Positions 36,196 through 44,388 of a stretch of DNA of 64,000 bases are shown in pieces. This DNA is from Nitrospira sp. MA-1. Lineage in GTDB: Bacteria > Nitrospirota > Nitrospiria > Nitrospirales > UBA8639. The position numbers and the translations under genes were made by a program. Every line of letters begins with the position of its first letter. Positions within the stretch are counted from its first letter, which is position 1. The notes beneath the pieces were generated by a model. It was given only the letters and a program-made list of their open reading frames with translations, ran no database searches and was not told the DNA's origin. The stretch is from assembly GCA_032139905.1 (NCBI GenBank), contig JAQJDB010000007.1, forward strand, positions 1,712,100 through 1,776,099, given 5' to 3'.

Positions 36196-37425
36196 TTAAA
36201 AGTTCCGCGATAATAATTGGACGTTCACTGAATCGCCGGGCTTAAGAGATTCGACGTCTTCCGGTACGTCAATGAATCCATTGGCTTTGACCATTGAGGT
36301 GAGTATTCCTGAACCCTGCCCACCGGTCGTCCTGACCGTGAGAACGCCGTTTTCGTGTTGAAGAATGCCACGGAGAAAATGTCGCCGATCCGTATGCTTA
36401 GAAAACGATTCTTGAAAAAGTGCCCTGACAACGGGCCGTTCCCACTTTCGATGCCCGCCCATTTTCAACATGGCCGGGCGCACGAGTTGATCAAATGTGA
36501 CCATGGAAGACACGGGGTTTCCGGGCAAGCCAAATGCGAGTTTCCCTTGGATTTTCCCGAAGGCTACCGGTTGCCCCGGGCGAATCGCCAATTTCCAGAA
36601 ATTCATGTCTGCTCCGAGTTCCGCAAACACAGGTTTGGTAAAATCATAATCTCCCATAGAGACTCCGCCGGATAACACCAAAATATCACAGGTGAGACCC
36701 TGGCGAATTTTGTCTTTTAAGGAATCAGGGTCGTCCTTCGCAATTCCCAAAAGAACAGGTATCCCACCGGATTCCTGGACAGCCGCAGCAATTCCGTAAC
36801 TATTGGAATTAACGATTTTATGCTCATCAAATGATTCATCCAGATCTGCCAGCTCATCCCCGGTAGAAAGGATAGCCACTCGAGGACGCTGGGACACGAG
36901 GACAAACGATTTAGCCAGGATGGCCAACATGCCGATTTCCCCTGAACGCAGTTGGGTCCCTTTCGGAATAATACACTCTCCTTCCGTAACATCTTCCCCT
37001 TTAGGCCTGATGTTGGATCCCTGCCCGGCTTCCGCCTTCATGATCCGAACTTTCGTACCTGAAGGCTCGGTGTATTCCACTCGCACAACGGTATCTGCTC
37101 CAGCCGGCATAGGAGCTCCGGTCATTATCCGAATCGCTTCCCCTGGACCCACGGTTTTAGTAGCCACTGCCCCTGCCGCGACATCTTCTACAATGTTCAA
37201 TTCCGGGATGCGCGTGATGGCATAGTCCTGCTTAATGTCAGCCCACCGGACCGCAAAGCCGTCCATCGCCGAATTGTCCCATGGCGGATTGGATCGCGGG
37301 GCGAGAATGTCTTCTCCCAAAACCCGACCCAGGGAATCAAGGAGTCCGATTTTTTCACAGCCCAGGGGATGGGCCGCATCCAGGACAGTCTGTTGGGCTA
37401 AACCTAGCGAAGTAAGCTGATCCAT
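36196..37425 (-). CDS. moeA: Molybdopterin molybdenumtransferase MoeA
   Basis: A 409-residue protein that inserts molybdate into adenylylated molybdopterin, releasing AMP. It carries MDGFAVR near residue 52, the RIMTGAPMPAGADTVVRVE block, the MoaB-like core (ILSTGDELADLD, LVLSGGVSMGDYDF) and LAFGLPGNPVSSMVTF, all typical of MoeA/gephyrin. The length is normal. It is 81 bases upstream of mobB and 219 bases downstream of mrp, so it may have its own promoter. Confidence 0.95.
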   Translation of the reverse strand: MDQLTSLGLAQQTVLDAAHPLGCEKIGLLDSLGRVLGEDILAPRSNPPWDNSAMDGFAVRWADIKQDYAITRIPELNIVEDVAAGAVATKTVGPGEAIRIMTGAPMPAGADTVVRVEYTEPSGTKVRIMKAEAGQGSNIRPKGEDVTEGECIIPKGTQLRSGEIGMLAILAKSFVLVSQRPRVAILSTGDELADLDESFDEHKIVNSNSYGIAAAVQESGGIPVLLGIAKDDPDSLKDKIRQGLTCDILVLSGGVSMGDYDFTKPVFAELGADMNFWKLAIRPGQPVAFGKIQGKLAFGLPGNPVSSMVTFDQLVRPAMLKMGGHRKWERPVVRALFQESFSKHTDRRHFLRGILQHENGVLTVRTTGGQGSGILTSMVKANGFIDVPEDVESLKPGDSVNVQLLSRNF

Positions 37426-37644
37426 GTATCTTGCCTAATCATGTGGAAGGTGAATGTGATTCTCTACAAGCGCCTGCACCCCAATCAGAGTCTCGCCACA
37501 GTAACGCAAAAATTATTTGCTTATTCATTTATCATGGCGGTCGCTACAAATAATTCAACTCTTGGTCATCCGACTATCCTATGCCGTTCTGATCAAATAG
37601 TCAGATCGTTATGAGAACACTTCGCGCCCTGCTTCAGTTGCCGG

Positions 37645-38610
37645 TTAGGCCTTCTTAAATGGAGCCGGTCTAGCCGATACCTTCACCAGGGAATCTTTCT
37701 TCTTACAGAACTCCTCGACTTTGTTCGCAATCCCATGAATAGCGTCAGCCGTGGGAAGATCTGAATGAAACAGAGCATAGGGTTCACCACGATCACATTG
37801 AAGAACCATTTCCGGATCCAGTGGCACGCGACCGAGGAAGGGGACACCCATGTCCGCGGCTGAGGCTTCGCCACCACCTTTTCGAAATAACTCAATGGAT
37901 TGATGGCAGTGGGGACAATCTAAGCCACTCATATTTTCCACGATGCCGATGATAGGAATCTCGCTGTCTCTGGCGAAAGTGACCGATTTTCGAGAGTCTA
38001 AGAGAGCCACTTCTTGCGGAGTGGACACAATCACGCATCCCGTGACATCACCAATGAGATCAATCGTCGTCACCGATTCATTCCCGGTCCCGGGCGGAAG
38101 ATCGATGAGCAGAAAATTGAGGTCTTGCCATTCGACTCCACCCAACAGTTGGTTGATGAATTCAAATTTATAGGCATCCCGCCAAATGATGGGGTCATCG
38201 GAGTTTTGCAAAAGAAAGGACATCGAGGCAATTTTCAAATTGTAGGCTTGATGGGGAATAATCCCACCGCCTGTACTGATTTTGAGCTTTTGACCTTCGG
38301 CTCCTACCATTTTTGGAATATTGGGACCATGAATATCCATGTCGCAAATCCCTACTTCATATCCTTTAAGTGCCAGACTAATGGCCAGATTCGTCGTCAT
38401 CGTACTTTTCCCGACCCCGCCTTTATTACTCATCACCAAAATTTTGTAATCGATACGCTCCATCCGTTTTCCAACCAACCAGCGACTATGACCTTCACGG
38501 TCCTTTTGACAGGTCTCGGTTTCATCACAGATTGCACAGGCCCACATATAGGTACAGACATCCCCACTCGAACTTGAGGATGGTTGAATCATATTCAGCT
38601 CAGTTGCCAT
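37645..38610 (-). CDS. mrp: Mrp/ApbC-type P-loop iron-sulfur carrier ATPase
   Basis: A 321-residue Fe-S cluster carrier/scaffold NTPase. It has the deviant Walker A VMSNKGGVGKSTMTTNLA, the switch CDMDIHGPNIPKM, the LLIDLPPGTGN Walker B and the C-x2-C site ENMSGLDCPHCHQ that binds the bridging cluster. Residues 15-40 add a Cys-rich stretch (CTYMWACAICDETETC) absent from most Mrp proteins. GGAGG lies before the ATG at 38610; a Met six codons upstream is less likely. It probably loads clusters onto the enzymes served by the neighbouring molybdenum-cofactor genes. Confidence 0.92.
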   Translation of the reverse strand: MATELNMIQPSSSSSGDVCTYMWACAICDETETCQKDREGHSRWLVGKRMERIDYKILVMSNKGGVGKSTMTTNLAISLALKGYEVGICDMDIHGPNIPKMVGAEGQKLKISTGGGIIPHQAYNLKIASMSFLLQNSDDPIIWRDAYKFEFINQLLGGVEWQDLNFLLIDLPPGTGNESVTTIDLIGDVTGCVIVSTPQEVALLDSRKSVTFARDSEIPIIGIVENMSGLDCPHCHQSIELFRKGGGEASAADMGVPFLGRVPLDPEMVLQCDRGEPYALFHSDLPTADAIHGIANKVEEFCKKKDSLVKVSARPAPFKKA

Positions 38611-38676
38611 GAATCCCTCCACATACATTCAATACGATAATTTTTTGGATAATATAAATTCGACCTTGCGCCAATC

Positions 38677-39156
38677 TCATTGGGTGGCCACGTTTCCCAT
38701 TTTCTCCACCATATGCTCTAAAAGCGGTAACACCATATCTAAATTCTCTTGCATGCCTTTTACGCTACCCGGCAAATTTAAAATCAGGGTGGTCCCCCTA
38801 ATTCCAGCCGTTCCGCGTGAGAGCATGGCGGTCCGAACTTTTTTAAGACTTTCAGCCCTCATGGCTTCTCCGATTCCAGGGATCTCTTTTTCAATCACGT
38901 CTCTAGTTGCCTCTGGAGCCCAATCTGTTGGTCGCACCCCCGTTCCCCCAAGAGTCAAAATAACGTGTGGAGCCGTTGTCTCACAAAGTGTGACTAATCG
39001 ACGAGAAATGGCCTCACGATCATCCGCTAGGACATCATAGGATAAAAGGGTCAATTGGTGGTTCGTCAAGATCCGTTCCAATGGTCTCCGATTTTCATCG
39101 TGGCGCTGGCCTGACTGTATCTTGCTACTAATCAAAATGGCAGCTACCCGTATCAT
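38677..39156 (-). CDS. moaB: MoaB/Mog-family molybdopterin adenylyltransferase-like protein
   Basis: A 159-residue protein of the MoCF_biosynth fold, which adenylylates molybdopterin in cofactor assembly. It shows VILTLGGTGVRPTDWAPEATRDVI, the strongly conserved GGTG-x4-D motif, and the downstream GTTLILNLPGS strand. It lies 24 bases after tatC. Whether it is active (Mog-like) or the inactive MoaB form cannot be told by eye. Confidence 0.88.
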   Translation of the reverse strand: MIRVAAILISSKIQSGQRHDENRRPLERILTNHQLTLLSYDVLADDREAISRRLVTLCETTAPHVILTLGGTGVRPTDWAPEATRDVIEKEIPGIGEAMRAESLKKVRTAMLSRGTAGIRGTTLILNLPGSVKGMQENLDMVLPLLEHMVEKMGNVATQ

Positions 39157-39180
39157 CAGAAGTCCCCACCGGCGTAAATT

Positions 39181-40137
39181 TCATCGAGGACCAGAGTCCG
39201 GGACATCGACATATTCCTCGTCCCCTCCAGATCCGGCTCCCACAGGTTGCGGGGCTAATGGGGGACGCCGAACGGTCGGCGGGCCGGAGGCTGGTGCGGG
39301 GGCCGCAGCATCCTCACCTTCCGGGCCTTTTTTCTTGCCAAAGACTTGGGCACTGATAATCCCCACTTCATAAAAGAAATACATCGGGATGGCCATAATG
39401 CATTGGTTAAATGGATCAGGGGTGGGTGTCAGAATTGCCGCAAAGAGAAAGGAGCCCAGAAATGCCCATTTCCGGTATTTTCGTAATAGAGGAGCATCCA
39501 CCCACCCTAATTTAGCCATCAAGGTCAGAGCGAGCGGAACCTCAAAAATCAGGCCAAAAACCAACATAAACCAGAGAATAAAACCCACATAATTGGCAAT
39601 AGATATTTGTGCAATAAATCCAGAAGCCAGCCCATAGGAAATCAAAAAGTGTAACGCGAAGGGCAACACCACAAAAAAACAAAAGGTCAACCCCAGATAA
39701 AAGGCCACCGTGCTAATGGCAGTGAAAGGCCCGACAAATCGACGTTCCTGGGCATGCAAGCCAGGAAGAACAAATTGCCAGACTTCCCATAGCCAGTGCG
39801 GCGTCGACAAAACCAGCGCACATAATCCGGCGACCTTCACATTTTGCCATAAGGCCTCAGCCGGGGAGAGAAAAACAAAAGGAATTTTTGGCAAATCCGA
39901 TGGCATCCATTCCCAGGAATCTAAAATGAAATAATTTTGCAGGGGAATCCGTAGCCAGGACACTAGCGTATCCGCATAAAAAAATGTCCCAACAAAGACA
40001 CAGGCCATGACAATGACTGCCCGTGTGAGCCGCCATTGAAACTCGTGCAAATGCTCCATGACGGGCATTTTTTTGTCTTCCAGTGGCTTGAAGACTTTCT
40101 CTTCAAACCAGGAACCCATTTTGCTTTGTTTGGCCAT
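39181..40137 (-). CDS. tatC: Sec-independent protein translocase subunit TatC
   Basis: An inner-membrane protein that recognises twin-arginine signal peptides and exports folded, often cofactor-bearing, proteins. The diagnostic cytosolic motif reads MEHLHEFQWRLTRA, followed by six helices with the conserved Pro/Glu residues of the periplasmic loop (LSPAEALW) and a GLIFEVPLAL block in helix 4. The C-terminal tail (about 50 residues) is Pro/Ala/Gly-rich and not part of the family core. The start at MAKQSKM (40137) is chosen over a Met six codons upstream. No tatA/tatB gene is nearby. Confidence 0.92.
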   Translation of the reverse strand: MAKQSKMGSWFEEKVFKPLEDKKMPVMEHLHEFQWRLTRAVIVMACVFVGTFFYADTLVSWLRIPLQNYFILDSWEWMPSDLPKIPFVFLSPAEALWQNVKVAGLCALVLSTPHWLWEVWQFVLPGLHAQERRFVGPFTAISTVAFYLGLTFCFFVVLPFALHFLISYGLASGFIAQISIANYVGFILWFMLVFGLIFEVPLALTLMAKLGWVDAPLLRKYRKWAFLGSFLFAAILTPTPDPFNQCIMAIPMYFFYEVGIISAQVFGKKKGPEGEDAAAPAPASGPPTVRRPPLAPQPVGAGSGGDEEYVDVPDSGPR

Positions 40138-40154
40138 GTTTGTTGTGTATCCCA

Positions 40155-40186
40155 AAAATCCGAGGGGGGCTCACGCCGCCCCCCTC
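40155..40186 (-). terminator. Intrinsic terminator after htrA
   Basis: Read on the minus strand, GAGGGGGGC pairs with GCCCCCCTC (nine base pairs, seven-base loop) and is followed shortly by ATTTTT. It lies between the htrA stop and the tatC start, so tatC and its followers need their own promoter or readthrough. Confidence 0.75.
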
Positions 40187-40200
40187 CGAATTTACATCCC

Positions 40201-41751
40201 TTATTGAGGATTCACTGCGATAAACAGATTATTGCCTCGCCGGTTGACCAGTAGAACGGCCAACTCATCCTTGGCAATTTTTGACGCAATCTGCTTGAAG
40301 TCGTCAATTGTTTTCACACTTCCGCGACTCACTTCTTGAATGACGTCACCGGGTTGAATCCCAGCTGCCTCCACGGCGCTGCCTGATTCAACTTTCGCAA
40401 CAACCACACCTTTAATGTGTTCCGGAATATTGAATTCACTCCGGTGTTCCCCACTAATCGGTGCGACCGTCATTCCCGACAACACATTATCGAGTTTTTC
40501 CATGGCCGGAGCTTTTTCTTCTTCTACCGGACCAGTCTTTGCCAATGCTTGATCGGAGGGCCGCTCGCCCAACTCCAGGGTCAGGATCGTCTCCTTGCCC
40601 TCTCGTAACACTTTAATTTCTTTTTTCTTTCCCACCTTCGTTCGAGCCACAATATTACGAAGATGATTCACATCCTTGACGGCTTCTCCTCCGTATTCAA
40701 GAATGACATCGCCCCGCTGGAGTCCGGCCCTTGCCGAAGGGCCATCTTCATGCACTTCGCTGATTAACACCCCGCCCTGTCGACCTTCAGGTAATTGGAA
40801 AGATTGCGCTAAGGCGGGTGTTAATTCCTGAATGGCCACTCCCATCCATCCTCTTACCACCTTCCCTGTTTCAATCAGACTTGCGGCAATATCCTTGGCA
40901 ATACTAACTGCGATGGCAAATCCGACTCCTTCGGACCCGCCCGTCCTGGAGAAAATGGCCGTATTGATCCCGATGAGCTCCCCTTTCATATTTACCAGGG
41001 CCCCACCGGAATTTCCGGGATTAATGGCGGCATCTGTCTGAATGAAATCTTCATATTCCGTAATACCGACACTACCTCGCCCCAGGGCACTGATAATTCC
41101 CAAAGACACCGTATTGCGTAATCCAAATGGACTCCCAAGGGCCAGGACCACATCTCCAACACGAAGGGATTCATATTCTCCCCAGGCCACTGAAGGAAGA
41201 GGGCCATTTTCAAGTTTGACTTTAATGACCGCTAAATCAGTCTTTGGATCGGTTCCCACAACTGTTGCTGACATCTCTCGTCCATCATGAAAGGACACTT
41301 TGATATCGCTTGCATCCTCCACAACGTGGTTATTCGTCAAAATATATCCGCGAGAATCAATAATCACTCCAGACCCCGCACTCATTCCTGGAGGGCCGCC
41401 GGGACCGCCACCCGGAGGGCCGCCGCCTGGAGGGCCACCGGGACCACCACCGGGAGGGCCGCCGCCTGGAGGGCCACCAAACGGCCCGGGAGGTAAGCCT
41501 CTGGATGGTCCACCTCCACCACCAGTCACTGCCACATTGACAACTGCGGGACCGACCTTTTCAACAATTTCTGAAAAACCTTCAATAAACGCTCCGGGTA
41601 TAGCCGCTTGCGTCTGGGCGGGAACCAACCACCCATTTCCAAAAAATCCACCTACCATCCCCAGTCCTAAAAATAAAGAAAGAACCCCCCATGGAGGGGC
41701 AATTCGAAACGGCCGGGCAGCGCCAGCAAACCACCGTGACATGTGCATCAT
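40201..41751 (-). CDS. degP: HtrA/DegP-type periplasmic serine protease with Gly/Pro-rich insert
   Basis: A 516-residue envelope quality-control protease-chaperone. A signal anchor at residues 22-38 (VLSLFLGLGMVGGFFG) is followed by the trypsin-like domain with H142 (TNNHVVED), D172 (KTDLAVIKV) and S248 (NPGNSGGAL), then two PDZ domains (about 310-395 and 420-510; first GARAGLQRGDVILEYGG-like, second AAGIQPGDVIQEVS). Between the first strand and the catalytic His lies an insert of almost pure Gly/Pro (residues 77-123) encoded by a 39-base minisatellite; the corresponding LA loop of DegP is Gln-rich instead. AGGAG sits seven bases before the ATG. Confidence 0.92.
   Translation of the reverse strand: MMHMSRWFAGAARPFRIAPPWGVLSLFLGLGMVGGFFGNGWLVPAQTQAAIPGAFIEGFSEIVEKVGPAVVNVAVTGGGGGPSRGLPPGPFGGPPGGGPPGGGPGGPPGGGPPGGGPGGPPGMSAGSGVIIDSRGYILTNNHVVEDASDIKVSFHDGREMSATVVGTDPKTDLAVIKVKLENGPLPSVAWGEYESLRVGDVVLALGSPFGLRNTVSLGIISALGRGSVGITEYEDFIQTDAAINPGNSGGALVNMKGELIGINTAIFSRTGGSEGVGFAIAVSIAKDIAASLIETGKVVRGWMGVAIQELTPALAQSFQLPEGRQGGVLISEVHEDGPSARAGLQRGDVILEYGGEAVKDVNHLRNIVARTKVGKKKEIKVLREGKETILTLELGERPSDQALAKTGPVEEEKAPAMEKLDNVLSGMTVAPISGEHRSEFNIPEHIKGVVVAKVESGSAVEAAGIQPGDVIQEVSRGSVKTIDDFKQIASKIAKDELAVLLVNRRGNNLFIAVNPQ
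41390..41478 (-). repeat. 39-bp minisatellite inside htrA
   Basis: Two copies of a 39-base unit (41390-41428 and 41429-41467) differ at a few third positions, and a third partial copy follows to 41478. Each encodes a 13-residue Pro/Gly motif (PGGPPGGGPPGGG). The number of copies could vary by slippage without shifting frame. Confidence 0.8.
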
Positions 41752-42177
41752 CCCGATCTCCTGTTCAAAAAATTTAATAGAAACGGAGTGAATAGGAAAA
41801 TTTCTATCTCACAACCCTTCGCATTCTCAAGAAATTCCCCAAGACAGTTCGCCTCACTTCGTATAACCGTTTGATTCTACAATAATTGTTTTCCCACGTT
41901 CAAAGTCAAATCCCCAGTTTTTTCTGGCACTCGTACACCTCTCTGACTGACAGAGTCTCATCCATCTTGTCAAGGCTTTTGCTTTAATGAAGAATATAAG
42001 CGCCCTTCGAAGACCTAAACACCTTCAGAACTGGCTATATGGATTGATGAAAATGCAAAAATTCGTCATTCTCATGAGCGTAACACCGGCGAAAATACCG
42101 CACGAGAATTAAAAAGAACGAAGTAGTTGAAGTGGAGGCTCGATCGAATGATAAGTGGTTACATGAGGCAGGAGGAA
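41752..42177. other. 426-base intergenic region between htrA and the FlgC-like gene
   Basis: No gene is seen. It carries the candidate htrA promoter at 41874-41903 and is AT-rich, with no terminator hairpin identified for the FlgC-like gene that ends at 42178. Confidence 0.4.
41874..41903 (-). promoter_or_regulatory. Candidate sigma-70-type promoter for htrA
   Basis: On the minus strand a TTGAAC hexamer (41898-41903) and a TAGAAT hexamer (41874-41879) are separated by 18 bases. The start point would lie near 41867, giving a leader of about 115 bases before the htrA ATG. It is a single eye-picked match and no extracytoplasmic sigma pattern was tested. Confidence 0.4.
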
Positions 42178-42534
42178 CTACCCGGTAATATCCAAGAGGG
42201 AGCCAAATATTTTGTCCTGAATTCTGGTACTGGCGATATTAGCTTCTATGAGATTCACCGCTTGCAGATTGGAAATAATTTCTTTCCCTAGATCGACATT
42301 AGATCCTTCCCGCAGACTGATCGAATCTACACTTGAGAGAAATTGTGGGCCAGGGCGTTCATCTGTTTGCAAAGTGACCCTCACCCCATTACCGGCTGAC
42401 GATTCTACAGGAAGAGCACGGATACGTTTAAAACTTTCTGTTTGTGCATTGGCAGTATTATGGGCGCCAACGCTGAGTATTCTTCCTCCAGTTTGAATTC
42501 CAGATAGTGCAGAGGCCATACCGGCAATCATCAT
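42178..42534 (-). CDS. Orphan flagellar rod/hook-like protein (FlgC/FlgE C-terminal family)
   Basis: A 118-residue protein of the flagellar rod/hook group. The N-terminus has ALSGIQTGGRILSVGAHNTANAQT, the Flg_bb_rod signature with its Asn-x-x-Asn region, and the C-terminus has SNVDLGKEIISNLQAVNLIEAN and IFGSLLDI, the canonical flg_bbr_C end. The core between them is short, like FlgC but lacking its middle. GAAGGAG precedes tandem ATG codons at 42534/42531. No other flagellar gene is nearby, so it is either a dispersed rod subunit or a relic. Confidence 0.7.
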   Translation of the reverse strand: MMIAGMASALSGIQTGGRILSVGAHNTANAQTESFKRIRALPVESSAGNGVRVTLQTDERPGPQFLSSVDSISLREGSNVDLGKEIISNLQAVNLIEANIASTRIQDKIFGSLLDITG

Positions 42535-42775
42535 TGTTCTCCTTCTGTTTCGACAGGCATCCCACAGTCCTCCCGACACCTTCACGTTATCGACCAAAGT
42601 CCAGAAACCTTTCCTGACAAGACGGAAGATGTTTCATCAAACTGAAGGAGAAATAGCTATCCATACCGGGGAAATTCGTCTTACTGAAATATTCATAGAA
42701 ATTGCTGAAGAGTGCCAGCATTTTTGTTATGTTCCTATTGTGTCCATGATCTAGGCAATTTCATGAAGGAACCGT

Positions 42776-43729
42776 ATGCGGGGACTAGTTTTTCATCAGA
42801 GGCTTCAATTTCAAGCAGACCTTCCCATTCCCCCGCGACCACATGGGGAAGCCAGAATCAGGGTCATCCAAGCCGGAATTTGCTCCACTGATCTACAGCT
42901 GATGAAAGGGTATATGAGCTTTGAAGGTGTCTTGGGGCATGAATTTGTCGGGATAGTCGATGAGGCTCCGGATACCGCATTGATTGGGAAACGAGTTGTG
43001 GGAGAGATCAATGCCGCTTGTCGCGCTTGTGAAACCTGCACCAATAGACATCCCACTCATTGTCCTCATCGCACCACCTTAGGAATCCAGGGTCGAGATG
43101 GCGCCTTTGCCGATTTCCTGACCCTGCCTGTTGAAAACCTTTTTGTTGTGCCTGATTCTATTTCCGATGACCAGGCCGTCTTTATTGAACCCCTGGCCGC
43201 AGCCTGTGAAATTCCCCAATTAGTCTCAATTAAACCAACAGACCGGGTGGTTGTCATCGGAGATGGGAAGTTAGGGATCCTGTGCGCACAAGTTCTTGTG
43301 TTATCAGGATGCGCAGTCACCCTGTTGGGTCGCCATTCAGACCATGACGCGTGGCTCACCCACATGGGAATCAGAATAACCTCCCACCTCACTGATATTT
43401 CTCGAGGCGCAGATATGATTGTGGAGGCCACTGGAAGCCCCGAAGGGCTTTCCACAGCCATGCAATTGATTCGGCCAAGGGGAACACTTGTCCTCAAATC
43501 CACGTATCACGGAAATGTGTCTGTGAATATGGCGGATTTTGTTATTCAGGAAATATCCTTAATTGGATCTCGTTGCGGTCCTTTCCCTCCGGCCATCCGC
43601 TTACTGGAAACAAGTCACATCCGGGTCGACCCGCTCATCCATGCCCGTTATCCACTTTTTGATGGCGTTCTGGCCATGGAAAAAGCGGACCAGAGTGGCA
43701 TACGAAAAGTCATGCTGCAAATGAACTGA
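42776..43729 (+). CDS. Zinc-type alcohol dehydrogenase family oxidoreductase (MDR)
   Basis: A 317-residue medium-chain dehydrogenase. The catalytic-zinc residues appear as ICSTDLQLMKG (Cys) and LGHEFVGIV (GHE motif). The structural-zinc set lies in CRACETCTNRHPTHC (four Cys), and FIEPLAAACEI is the family landmark. The Rossmann motif VVVIGDGKLGILCAQ differs from GxGxxG by Asp. It ends near 317 residues, shorter than the usual 340-350. AAGGA precedes the ATG. The substrate (an alcohol or polyol such as sorbitol or threonine) is not deducible. Confidence 0.85.
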   Translation: MRGLVFHQRLQFQADLPIPPRPHGEARIRVIQAGICSTDLQLMKGYMSFEGVLGHEFVGIVDEAPDTALIGKRVVGEINAACRACETCTNRHPTHCPHRTTLGIQGRDGAFADFLTLPVENLFVVPDSISDDQAVFIEPLAAACEIPQLVSIKPTDRVVVIGDGKLGILCAQVLVLSGCAVTLLGRHSDHDAWLTHMGIRITSHLTDISRGADMIVEATGSPEGLSTAMQLIRPRGTLVLKSTYHGNVSVNMADFVIQEISLIGSRCGPFPPAIRLLETSHIRVDPLIHARYPLFDGVLAMEKADQSGIRKVMLQMN

Positions 43730-43813
43730 AGCAGGGTTGGTTGGAAAATTTTTTATGTATTCATGCTGGTTGATTGCTTCATCCTTTGGTATGATGGTCC
43801 TTATATTCGCCGA

Positions 43814-43889
43814 GCTGGCGTAGCTCAATCGGTAGAGCAGCGGTTTTGTAAACCGCAGGTCGGAGGTTCAATTCCTCTCGCCAGCTCCA
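43814..43889 (+). tRNA. tRNA-Thr (anticodon UGU)
   Basis: A complete cloverleaf with encoded CCA. The acceptor stem is GCTGGCG/CGCCAGC, followed by T then CCA. The D arm is GCTC-AATCGGTA-GAGC. The anticodon stem GCGGT/ACCGC closes a loop whose positions 34-36 are TGT (43847-43849), reading ACA codons as Thr. The T arm is GGAGG-TTCAATT-CCTCT. The 76-base length is standard. Confidence 0.95.
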
Positions 43890-44388
43890 CACAACATACG
43901 TTTCTCAAGATTCGGCAGAGGTGCAAAAGTACCGGTATCAAAGAAGCACCCGCACTCCTATCCTGGTAAAGACTCCATTAGTCTCTTCAGCCCTTTTCCA
44001 ACGCGCTAAGCCCGACACAAGGGTTCAAAGTATTCTGATGTGTCAGAAACTGACACTTACCTCCTGATCCTCGAAAGTCAGGATAAACAACCTCATTCCT
44101 CTAATAATCTAGGAATTTAACCTTTTATCAAAATTTGCGGGACCGCCCTTGTGTAATGCGTATTAAATTTTTACATTAAGAAACAAAGCTTTCGTTCAGG
44201 GGGCTATCTGTTAAAATACGGTGAAATGAGGATCGTCTTTTTAAAAAATTATAAAATACGGCTTCAGGCTTTAACGGAGAAACTGGTCATTTCGTGACAG
44301 CATTGACCGGAAAATCGCAGAAGAATAAGAACCGTCCCTATAGGCGACTTAAATCTGTTCGCATGTGTATGCTCAGATTGCGCACACC
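43890..44388. other. About 500 bases without a gene
   Basis: No coding frame is supported after tRNA-Thr. The stretch becomes AT-rich toward the next gene and contains the perfect inverted repeat listed at 44040-44056. The promoter of the FGE-fold gene should lie here; there is no ribosome site of usual strength before its ATG. Confidence 0.4.
44040..44056. repeat. Perfect inverted repeat, possible operator
   Basis: GTGTCAG (44040-44046) and CTGACAC (44050-44056) flank AAA. The TGTCA-N5-TGACA core is the sort of dyad bound by enhancer-binding or MarR/TetR-like regulators. It lies about 340 bases before the FGE-fold gene. No sigma-54 -24/-12 pair was found downstream. Confidence 0.4.
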
